Shown one piece after another: positions 11,174 through 19,674 of a stretch of 64,000 nucleotides of DNA. Made by a program: the position numbers and the translations under genes. The DNA is from Pseudogymnoascus destructans. Its lineage: Eukaryota; Ascomycota; Leotiomycetes; Thelebolales; Thelebolaceae. Under the pieces are notes generated by a model. That model worked only from the letters and a program-made list of their open reading frames with translations, had not been told where the DNA came from and did no database searches. The number at the start of each line of letters is the position of its first letter. The first letter of the stretch is position 1. The stretch spans positions 1,550,001 through 1,614,000 of the forward strand of contig NW_020167524.1 in the NCBI RefSeq assembly GCF_001641265.1. The letters are read 5' to 3'.

Positions 11174-11932
11174 CAAGCCAACTCACGGAAATTGACAAAT
11201 CTAGAGGAATCAGTCCTTGTTCAATACATACTCGACCTAGCTACAAAAGGATTTCCTCCTCAGTTGTCTATTGTTGAAGATATGGCAAATCGGCTACTTG
11301 CAACATGCGACGCGCCACGCGTCGGGTCGCGTTGGGCTTCAAACTTTGTTAAGCTGCGTGTAGAGCTCCGGACACGCTTCCAGCGCAAATACGACTACCA
11401 GAGGGCTAAGTGCGAGGACCCAGAAGTCATCCGTTGTTGGTTGAGCTTCTACGCAACACAATTGCAAAATATGGCATCAATGAAGCAGATATCTACAACT
11501 TTGATGAGACTGGGTTTATGATGGGCATTATCTCAACTGCTATGGTTGTGACAAGCTCAGATGGGCGTACAAAAGCAAAGAAGGTACAGCCTGGCAATCG
11601 GGAATGGGTTACAGTAATCCAAGGTGTTAGTTCTCAAGGTTGGGCAGTGCCGCCATTTGTCATTGTTGCAGGCAAAAACCACCTTGCATCTTGGTATGAG
11701 AACAGTGGATTTCCAAGCGATTGGGTAATTGCTGTTACAGAAAATGTCTGGACTACAAACGAGAGAGGCATGGATTGGATTCAGCATTTTGAGTAGCATA
11801 CAAAGACCCGGAGTGTTGGTGGTTATCGCCTCTTAGTCCTTGATGGTCATGAGAGCCACCACTCAGATGAGTTTGAGGAATACTGCAAGGAACACAACAT
11901 TATTACACTTTGTATGCCTGCTTGTAACGCTG
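11174..11932 (+). pseudogene. Fot1/pogo transposase fragment (family X, duplicate copy)
   Basis: The middle of a Fot1-type DDE transposase: the DNA-binding helix region (RWASNFVKLRVELRTRF), then after a frameshift near 11.46 kb IYNFDETGFMMG (first catalytic Asp) and, past a TAG at 11794-11796, LLVLDGHESHHS (second catalytic Asp). Both ends are cut by solo LTRs. I found no difference from 30954-31702, frameshift and stop included. Confidence 0.88.
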
Positions 11933-12121
11933 ACTTCTAAACGATAGAAGACACAGAGGTTTCTTGCGTAAGGTTGACTTGACAGAGGAGGCAGGGGATT
12001 AGACACAAAGGCTTTCCAAGTAACACGTTACAGTATTGTAGAGAATACTATATTGAGTTGAGCACAAAGCTCCTATCTAAGGAAATACTATCTACTTATA
12101 TAGTGGCGTCGTGCCTCATGG
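11933..12121 (-). mobile_element. LTR-B fragment (copy B2, minus orientation)
   Basis: Reverse complement of the last part of LTR-B, starting TGTAACGCTGACTTC and cut at CCTCATGG by the inverted LTR-A copy at 12122. Its other half is missing from this locus; it is present at the sister locus (31703-34343). Confidence 0.88.
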
Positions 12122-13057
12122 TGTCATACTGACATTTGTTGCACTCAGTTTGCTATCAAACTCAAGAGCAAACTTAGAAATCTCCTCCTCAAACCTACAA
12201 GTCACCATACATATCTTGGCTTATCACACCAACAACAGAAGCAATACTACTCAACGATTGCTGCAAACTCTTCTACTACATCTGTTTATGCTACATACAT
12301 CACGGCATATCATTTGGACACTCATTGAACAAGTTATTAAGAAAATCTCCTCCTTAAGGGGGTGGGCCAATACTACCACATGGCATATCTCTACCAACTA
12401 GAGGCCTAGGAACATGAACGATAGCTCCAAAAGCTTCTACAACCCTCTATGATTCATTACACGTCATCGCTCCTTAGTTACCCACAAGATTGGTTAAGTT
12501 ATGACATAATTTGTCTATAGGTACTCTGACCTTGGACCTCCTTTTCACTTCCTATAGGCTAGGAACCCAAGAGATGGTTCTATGGGATTCTCTTACATTC
12601 GCTACATGATTAGCAAGCTAGTTGTGGGTCGCACTTGATTTCTAATACATTTACCAAGCCTGGTTAGTCATGGAAAGTCATGGAAAATGAGAGAACTACA
12701 CTCCTTTGGCATAAATAGGATTGCCTTTTCCTTAAGAAAGGGCAAGCAGGCAATACAGTAAATCGACTATCACATACTTCCCCGTCTTTTACAAGCTTCC
12801 AAGCATTCATCTTGTTACTCCTTGTTTCTGAAAAGTCAGTGAGGTGTTAACCTCTGACTTACCCCTGAGTTCCCAGACTCAACATTTGTTGCAACTTGTC
12901 TGAACCACTTCACTACATCACACACCTGATTGCTGCGTTGTGGAATAGTCTAAGCTACAACCCTTTGGCTCTGTTTCCTAAGACAGTGTGTTGTCTTAGT
13001 AAAATCATCCCTTCCTTGGGTGGCTAGATTCTCATATCTGGTGCACCCATCATTACA
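12122..13057 (-). mobile_element. solo LTR-A (copy A2, inverted)
   Basis: 936 bp, reverse orientation relative to A1, starting TGTCATACTGAC and ending CATCATTACA. It differs from copy A4 only in the last few tens of bases. The right flank (CAATT) does not match the left (CATGG), so the right edge is a recombination junction, not an original insertion edge. Confidence 0.88.
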
Positions 13058-13270
13058 CAATTAAGTAGGCATTACCCTACTTAAGTAACTAGTGATTTCC
13101 TTAATCAGCAAGACCTAAGGGACTAGGCCTTTAGGAGGGGGACCTAGTGTTATCGCTATGGTAATGTGACGTCAGTTATAGGGCTAGCAGAACTTAGCTT
13201 GGTAACATGACCTAGGAAGTCACAGGGCTAGCGGGGCTAGGCTGCAGCCTAACTATACCCGCCTTAACCC
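13058..13270 (+). mobile_element. 3' end of another LTR element: polypurine tract and LTR-B-like LTR start
   Basis: An inverted pair TTAAGTAGG / CCTACTTAA at 13064-13085 is followed by a purine run (AGGAGGGGGA, about 13132) and then, a few bases on, an LTR-like start TGTTATCGCTATGG at 13148. That start aligns with the beginning of LTR-B (TGTTACGGCTACGG) and continues with related GTGACGTCA and AGTCACAGGG words. A polypurine tract directly before TGTT is where a 3' LTR begins. The LTR end was not found. Confidence 0.6.
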
Positions 13271-13460
13271 TACTAAGTGGCATTAAGCTGTTTGCTATAC
13301 TTTTGTCTACCGTCCCCTTTCTTTGATTGCTTGCAATTTCGCGCTATATGTCTAGGCTTGTTATAGTTAAAGTAGAGCCGTTCCTTAAGCTGTCGCTCCT
13401 TGTTAGGGTTGTATAGGCGGTTGCTTTGCTTAAAGGTAGCATCGAGTTCTATTAGGTCTA
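13270..13460 (-). pseudogene. decayed retroelement gag with lost zinc knuckle
   Basis: Minus-strand reading gives KERQLKERLYFNYNKPRHI followed by ARNCKQSKK. This is a CCHC knuckle in which the first two cysteines have become Tyr (a G-to-A change on the coding strand, i.e. C-to-T on the other). The change fits repeat-induced point mutation. Similar low-complexity decayed sequence continues to about 13.9 kb without readable motifs. Confidence 0.65.
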
Positions 13461-14129
13461 ACTACTAGTTGTCTTAAGAATGGTTGTCTCTCTTTCGACC
13501 TTTGTTACCTCAATATTTATAACTCTTTCTTTAGGTTGTCGCAAGTTCGTCGCTCCTTCTAGAACTCGTACAGCCGGTTGTAGGTCCTATATGTTTAATA
13601 AGCAAGACTATGTCTTTTAGTTGATGTTCTATACACGCGAGTTCTATACGGACATGGCTCTTTAGTCCACGACGGTAGTAGCTAATGAGCACGTAGGTAT
13701 CCCAATTAGTTTGGTTGCTATATCTTTAGAACTCCGTAGTGTACGTGAGGGCGCTACTAGTCTGCTTCAGTCCGTACATATGGTCTTCTGCGGTCTTAAC
13801 CTCGTCGATATTGCTAAACATAGAGCGGATCTCCTTCTTAAACCCCTTCTAAATGCTGTTGGACCTTTGTATCCCTCTTGTTATACGCCTGCGTAAGGTG
13901 TGCTGCTATTGATCGAGTGCCTCCTAAGTGCTTGTAGCTCACTAGTATAGGCATCGCCAATACAGCTCGCCGTTAACCAACAAGACTGCATCTAGACCAC
14001 CTTCCATATGCTGCCAAACCCATGAAGTCCTTGACCGCTGCTTTGATAGAGTGCTTCTTGTTGTAGATTCGGTAGATGTGAGCGTTTGAGAGACCCCAAC
14101 TGATCGATTGCGTATTCTCTGACATTTTT
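13460..14129. other. decayed repeat, no gene seen
   Basis: TAG/CTA-rich sequence typical of old mutated transposons. Open frames here are short and show no family features. Confidence 0.4.
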
Positions 14130-14175
14130 CCTTTTGCCTATTATGAGAACTACGGTTCTCATAATAGGCAAAAGG
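14130..14175. repeat. 21-bp perfect inverted repeat with 4-nt loop
   Basis: Left arm 14130-14150, loop TACG at 14151-14154, right arm 14155-14175; the arms (core GCCTATTATGAGAAC) are exactly complementary. It could extrude as a cruciform or be the joint of two head-to-head element ends. It lies in the 3' flank of the patatin-like gene, about 430 bp from its stop. Confidence 0.9.
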
Positions 14176-14604
14176 GGATGGTTTTGCTCAGATGCGGAAA
14201 TATCTAAATCCTCAAATTTCCGAGCGAAAAGAGGCCCTTCCGGGGTCTGTAAATCGTGGCTGCATAGTCCGCAAGCGCCCAAGTTAGCCTTGCGGCTTCC
14301 GAATACCGTCATCGTGGCACCTCATGCACAGTTGCCCGGACTGCAGCCTTGAGTACTCCTAGACTGCGAAATCGGAGACAGGGGCTTAATATCTGGCAAG
14401 GGGGATATGAATGAGGGATTGAAGAGGGTGTGCAGTCGCATTTTAGCGTGTAGTGGCGCTGAGGTGGACGGATGACCAATCTGGAATGATGCAGTTGATG
14501 TGGCAATATATTCTCATTACTTAGATTGAATATCCATCGAAGATTTTCGCTATGCTTCCCCTTTGGCTCACCTTGTTCCGTACAGGCATGCCGAAACACT
14601 AACT

Positions 14605-16479
14605 CTAGCTTTGCATCTCCCCCGTGCTTTTTACATCGGATTTCCAATTTCCACCAGAGCTACTCGTCCGCTCCCTCGTCTCGTGGGTCGCATGGCTCGT
14701 ATCTAACGTACTCGCTCTCCTCCTCAGTCCCCCGGCCTTTCTTCTCCTAACGAACTGGTATCCTCGGTCCAACTCACTTTCCACAGCACACCGAACCTTC
14801 AACGCCGAAACAGCGGGCCACACGCTTTTCTCGCCACAGAGGATCCAATGATCAAGACTCCCACAAGTGGGGGTCTCCAGGAGGCGAAGGAAATCCCCAG
14901 TGCTTAGTTCTGGGACAAGCGTCACACTTGCGCCGGTAACTGTTTCGTCAATGAGGAATCGTCTGGTGCTCGCCGGAAGAACGCCAAGAGAGTCAAGCTG
15001 CGAGAGACGATGATGTATTTCCATGGTTATTAGCCTCAATAGGTGACTTGTAAAACTCGTCCTGCCCCGTCGCGCATAGCTGCCTGATGGACCATGCATA
15101 TCGCTTTGCAGGAATGGTACAAGGTATGGGCGTGCCTGTGAGATGATAAAGTGGTTTACGTTGAATAACTCGGCGACCCGCGTCAGGGGCGAGTCCCGGT
15201 CCGAATAGGTGGCATGCGTCCAGGGACGGAAGGTGGCGGATTCGGAAGGGAACCAAGGCACGATAGTGCCATCGAGGGACTTCGACAATAGATTGACAGA
15301 GCGGCCATAGAGCGTCGGGTTCGACACGTTTGATGCAAGAGCGGCTGACCAAATAAGAACATTAGGTGCCGTGAGGTAGTTCAAAAGTGACGGTACACTA
15401 CCATGGCCTACCGTAGCCACCGTGATATTGAGGACTCGTTTCGTGCGATTGTAGGCCTCCTCGAATGTTAAATCTCCAACATTGGCCCTCACGCAATCTT
15501 CTAAAACGGAGATATCCAGGAAATATCCCTCCCGGTAGAACCTCTTCGTTCTCTGTTTCAGCGTCGCCCACCAGCCGCCATCTTTTGGTGGCCTCTTCTT
15601 TAGGTCCCCATCGTTTCCGCCTCCAAAAGCACTCAGGTCAATTCCATCGCCCGTTAGGAATTCTAAGAGCTCGTCTTCGGTGTGCACCCCCACTAATGCG
15701 GCAATTAGCGCCCCAGTGGCAGTTCCTGTAATGATCCTAGGTAGAAGTCCCCTCAGATACAGCGCTTTTACAACGCCCAGGTGACACATGCCAAATATCT
15801 CTCCTCCTTGCAGCACCAAAGTACTCCTTCCAAATGCTTGTCTCGTATCATGAAGTACGTCTAGTTTTGCTTGGTTACTAAGCCCCGTTGCCGTTACATT
15901 TCCATCTGTGCCTGCTGTTGCCGGCAAAGCTGCCACAAATGAGGTGGCAAAGGCGACCTGCGTGATATAATCTTCGATAAGTAATTTCGTGCCAGCAAAG
16001 GCGCGGTTGAAGAGTCGTGGAGCAGTGATGTTGCCGAGGTTCCTGACGAGGCCAGAGCGAAGTAGATTGACGAGGGTAATAACATCGTTGTCTTCGCGGG
16101 CAACGATTATGGATTGAAGTCGCTCGTGGATGAGGCGGTAATCATAGTATTTTGAGATTGGATTCTGGCGCCTATGCAATTGTTAGTTTCTTTGAAGCTT
16201 GCAGTGCTACACAGCCAGCGGGATCGTGCCGTACCATAAGTCATTCCCGAGCAACACGTCTAGTTGAAAGGCCGCCTCTTCCCACTCCTCATATGATTGT
16301 GCATTCTGGAGAATATTGACCCACACATCTGTTGGCTTCTTCCATGTCAACCAACTCCAAAATCTCTAGAGACCATGTCAGCGATATCCATAATATTATC
16401 GAGTTGGTCTTCTTACACTCATCCACAACAAGACGACTTTCACGATCATTCTCCAAAGGGCGGCGAGAACGGTAGCCAT
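14605..16479 (-). CDS. patatin-like (PNPLA) protein lacking the Ser/Asp dyad
   Basis: Three exons: 16479-16417, 16365-16235 and 16171-14605, 586 aa. The first exon supplies a hydrophobic N-terminus (MATVLAALWRMIVKVVLLW), probably a membrane anchor. RFWSWLTWKKPTDVWVNIL then leads into EEWEEAAFQLDVLLGNDLW and the patatin domain. The fold motifs are LVLQGGEIFGMCHLGVVKAL and LLPRIITGTATGALIAAL, with SELFNVNHF-like AELFNVNHFIISQARPY further on. The family is related to the fungal Tgl3/4/5 triacylglycerol lipases. Here GxSxG reads GTATG, with Ala at the nucleophile, and the DG[GAS] dyad Asp before the LFNVNHF segment reads HATYSDRDSPL, with no DG. The reading frame is intact throughout, so this looks like a kept non-catalytic protein, not a pseudogene. 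Whether orthologues share this is the key question. An active hydrolase by another mechanism is not excluded. Confidence 0.85.
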
Positions 16480-16705
16480 TTGTCCTTAGACGCACCCGTC
16501 ATCGTTCAATCAAAAAGCAAGCAGATACTTTGGTCTACGCAGCAAATTGGCAGTCATGCGGAATGTTCTATCGAGTCAAACCCAGTGGGTGGTCTACGCC
16601 GGATAATTATTACGTAGCTCCGAGAGGTATCCACGATAAGCACATGCTTCCGCAAACAAGCTATAAACTTTACATTACCACCATTCAGCGCCTTGTTCAC
16701 TTGAG

Positions 16706-17074
16706 ATGCGTGCAGCTACACGGCTTTTCCAAGCCTGTCGTATAACTTTCTTCACGCGAGACGGCTGTAAACTCTGCACCGATGCGAAACAAACTCTCTC
16801 GGATGTGTGGGATGTCCGGCCATTTGTATACAGAGAGATCAATGTCATGAAGCCAGATCAGACAGTATGGAGGAACTTATATGAATTTGACACCCCAGTG
16901 GTTAGTATTTCAATATCGATCAATGCAATAGCTAATTTTAGTCAGATCCACGTCACCAACGCGTCATCCCCTGAGGAAGACCCTGAGCTATCCGGAAAAG
17001 CAAAAAAGCTTATGCACCGATTCACTGCCGAAGAAGTCCAAAAGAAGATGAACGACGCGGAGGCCCTGCCTTAA
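16706..17074 (+). CDS. glutaredoxin-like domain protein (DUF836 type)
   Basis: Two exons, 16706-16900 and 16946-17074, 107 aa. MRAATRLFQACRITFFTRDGCKLCTDAK shows the thioredoxin-fold beta strand followed by a CxxC redox motif (CKLC). FDTPVIHV after splicing carries the cis-Pro element of the fold, as in the yeast YDR286C / human C5orf63 group. Function beyond thiol redox is unknown; the N-terminus could be a weak mitochondrial presequence. The intron (GTTAGT to TTAGTCAG) is 45 nt, a multiple of three and free of stops, so the unspliced form is also open (122 aa), but it would break the conserved TPV-IHV junction. Confidence 0.85.
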   Translation: MRAATRLFQACRITFFTRDGCKLCTDAKQTLSDVWDVRPFVYREINVMKPDQTVWRNLYEFDTPVVSISISINAIANFSQIHVTNASSPEEDPELSGKAKKLMHRFTAEEVQKKMNDAEALP

Positions 17075-17103
17075 GGAATACATATTCTATTCGACTATAT
17101 CGT

Positions 17104-18036
17104 CTATTTTCCATATGGTCCGGTCATCTTCTCAGTTGACTGCCCACCTTTAGCCTTGCCTACTTCTGACCCCAAAAACACCGCCAGCGCAATCGCGTCT
17201 GCCGTGATATTGATCATGTCGAAGCCCAGCCTGGCCATCTTATTCGCCTGTTCACCACTTGGGGTGTAAATCCCCGATTTTTTACCCGCCTTTTGCGCAG
17301 CAGCTAGAACCTTTGCAATAGCAGCCTCCAGCTCCGGGTGCATTGTTCGGCCCGTAATCGGATAACCCAGTGCATTTCCAAGGTCGAATGGCCCCACAAA
17401 GAGGACATCCACGCCAGGGACTGCCGCGATCCCGTCAACGTTCGCCAGGGCCTCGGCAGTCTCAATTTGGACGATTGTGAGGAGAGCGGAGTTGGCCTGG
17501 ACAAGATACTCCCCAGCTGTCATCGTTGCAGAAAAGGCTCCCTGGGAGAATGGAGAGCCAAAGCCTCTGATACCTTGAGGTGGGAACTTGGCAGATTTGA
17601 CGAGTTTCTCAGCATCCTCAACTGTGTTCAGGAGAGGGACAAGTACTCCGTGGGCTCCACAGTCCAGCGCACCTAGATACTTTTAATATTTTCTATCAAA
17701 GAGAGTTGTTCAATCCCACTCACGCTTTACGAGCCAACCCTGGTTGTCAGGTATCCTGACAATCGGACTCACCCCAGTTGCAGCAATGGCTCCTACGGAC
17801 TCGTGCATAGCGGCATCTGCAGACATCATTGTTTAGCCTTATAAATGCAGCATAAATGATGAGAATTGTGCCATACCAGCGATATTCCCATGCTCACAGT
17901 CAACAAGGACCCAGTCCACTCCGCTATTCGCACAAGCCCTCGAGACATTGGTTCCTGGGATGGTCTGCCAGATGCCCCAGGCCTTATCTCCGTTGTCCAA
18001 GACCTTCTTCAGTCTGTTTGCCTGTATCATCGCCAT
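17104..18036 (-). CDS. HpcH/HpaI family aldolase (2,4-dihydroxyhept-2-ene-1,7-dioate aldolase-like)
   Basis: Three exons: 18036-17877, 17816-17724 and 17672-17104, 273 aa. The class II pyruvate aldolase TIM barrel is recognisable from WGIWQTIPG, VDWVLVDCEHGN (catalytic His region), IVRIPDN, LDCGAHGVLVPLL, QIETAEAL (metal-binding Glu) and GVDVLFVGPFDLGNALGY. These enzymes cleave or form 4-hydroxy-2-oxo acids to pyruvate plus an aldehyde with a divalent metal. Bacterial members act in aromatic catabolism; the fungal substrate is not known. No targeting signal is obvious. It lies convergent to the glutaredoxin-like gene, about 30 bp from its stop. Both introns are 50-60 nt and join conserved motifs in frame. 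Confidence 0.88.
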
Positions 18037-18577
18037 GGTTTCGGTTAGTTGCTATTGATATTGATGGATTTGTTGCCGGTAATCATCGGGTGTCAGCAAT
18101 GTCAGTAAGCCAAAGGGTTACACCTCTTTATACCCCGCCATAACCCCCACTTTGTCTAACACGCGGCTAAGGACTGAGATACCTCCGCACCAGACCCCGC
18201 CCCATATGGAGCATAGACTGAAAATCGTCTGAGATTGTGGAGATTTTGGAGATTTTGGGGCCTAATTAGAAATCCTCGGTCAGAAGCAATATAGCCTAAT
18301 ATTTAATACGTGAAAGTGCCTTTGCAAGGGACGATAGCTTGGTCGCGATTGCTGTATTCGGCACTTGTGGCTGAAGCTTATTGATACGGAACCGAACGAC
18401 GGAGCTGCTCTAGAACACCACACATCAACCCCCACGCTATCCAAGTAAACAATTATCAACCTCATACACCAACAACTCCACTACGGAGCTTCGCAGGATC
18501 AACCCACCATACCTTCACCACTTTACCGACTATAGAGTCAGATCTTTCCTTGGCCGTCCTACTCAATCTCTCTCGTC
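18037..18577. promoter_or_regulatory. shared promoter region, aldolase / coiled-coil gene
   Basis: A 541-bp gap between divergent starts. It contains a small direct repeat GGAGATTTTGGAGATTTTGG (18239-18258). No gene is seen. Confidence 0.5.
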
Positions 18578-19384
18578 ATGTCGTCTGACGCACTTCCCAT
18601 CGGCACCGTAGCGTTTGCGGCGGCCCTTGAAGCTCTTCCACTCTCAACCCTCCACCTCAAGGCAGCAGAGCTGCGCAACTCTCTCGCCCACCTCGAATAC
18701 TCAAACGCACAGCTGGAGCCCTATGCACGCCCACCAACAGGTCAGGAGCCGGATATCGTATGCGTCGAAGCTATCGCGGAAAACTCCATCGTGATGGAAC
18801 GTATGAGGGAGCGGGTGGCGCTGCTACGGCAAGAAGCGGAGAAAAGAGGTGTGGGGTGGGGAGAGTTTGTGGGAGAAGATGGGATTGACCTGTTGGGCGG
18901 AGAGAATGGAGAATCTGGAGCTGGACGGGCAGCTGCGACGGGGTCTTCAGAGGAATTGACGGCGAGGGAAAGCGAAGATTTGCGGACCCTGCAAGGGCTA
19001 CTTGCAAGACGTGAGAGCGGTTCCACAGAGCGTCTGAGTGATGATTCTACTAGGGCACACTCGGCGTGGACGGATGGCACATTTCAAACCGGTCGGATTA
19101 CCAATGGTGTTCTGGCAATGGACGACGACATCACTAGCGTGCAAGGAGCTATACAAAGCGCAGGAAATAATACGACCGGTACAGCCACGAATGACACGAA
19201 TGGTGCTGATGGTGCGGATGGTGTGGATGGTGTGGATGGTGCGGATGGTGCGGATGGTGCGGATGGTGCGGATGGTGCGGATGGCGCAAATACAGCTCGA
19301 GGAGGCACATTGTCAGACGAGGAGCTCAGGAGGAGATTGGAAGAGAGGCTGACCACCGATGATGATGGAGGCTTGCATCTATGA
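18578..19384 (+). CDS. helical protein, possibly Tma17-like proteasome chaperone, with GADG repeat tail
   Basis: Single exon, 268 aa. The first roughly 100 residues look like a helical hairpin: STLHLKAAELRNSLAHLEYSN, then AIAENSIVMERMRERVALLRQE. This resembles fungal proteins related to yeast Tma17/Adc17, a chaperone of the proteasome base ATPases Rpt6-Rpt3; I recognise the pattern only loosely, so the name is tentative. The middle is acidic and disordered. Residues about 209-236 are a perfect-looking GAD/GVD triplet repeat encoded by a 9-bp minisatellite. The C-terminus (LSDEELRRRLEERL) is a charged helix. Repeat length is likely to vary between strains. Confidence 0.6.
   Translation: MSSDALPIGTVAFAAALEALPLSTLHLKAAELRNSLAHLEYSNAQLEPYARPPTGQEPDIVCVEAIAENSIVMERMRERVALLRQEAEKRGVGWGEFVGEDGIDLLGGENGESGAGRAAATGSSEELTARESEDLRTLQGLLARRESGSTERLSDDSTRAHSAWTDGTFQTGRITNGVLAMDDDITSVQGAIQSAGNNTTGTATNDTNGADGADGVDGVDGADGADGADGADGADGANTARGGTLSDEELRRRLEERLTTDDDGGLHL
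19203..19284 (+). repeat. 9-bp coding minisatellite (GGTGCGGAT)
   Basis: About nine tandem units, with GGTGTGGAT variants, encoding Gly-Ala/Val-Asp. Because the unit is a multiple of three, length changes keep the frame. Confidence 0.9.
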
Positions 19385-19674
19385 TACCCCAAGAGTATGG
19401 TACAATGTAATCAATGGCGTTGACGGTTTGAATTATACGAAACGGCAATGGGTAATAGGAACGGAGGCAGTTGCGCCAAAGATTAAGGACAACGGCCAAT
19501 GCAAGAGACTACGCCTGCCGAAATGTCTGGTGATGCAGCATCTCAATATCAATTGAGAGCCATATCCTACCTCGAGACGACAGGCTCCATAATCACTAAG
19601 GGGATTAGGGAAACACCTAGAATAGCTTCACTAGGAGAACATCAGTGCCTATCAAAAGGGTTTAAATGCATTTT

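Larger units (their letters stand above)
11174..13057. repeat. segmental duplication, copy 1 (sister at 30954-32837)
   Basis: Fot fragment, LTR-B fragment and inverted LTR-A are collinear with 30954-32837 at a constant offset of 19780, so there is no net indel over about 1.9 kb. By eye I find no substitution until the last roughly 40 bp. Confidence 0.85.

Noticed and set aside
12111..12401. 96-aa ORF, repeated at 31891-32181
   Set aside because: It lies entirely within the non-coding LTR-A and recurs only with it; no protein-like conservation.
13711..14352. Small ORFs between the LTR relic and the pseudo-lipase gene
   Set aside because: Short, in decayed repeat or across the palindrome, no family pattern.
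16289..16495. 68-aa minus-strand ORF
   Set aside because: It is a different frame over exons 1-2 of the patatin-like gene; the ATG at 16479 in another frame gives a hydrophobic N-terminus that splices exactly.
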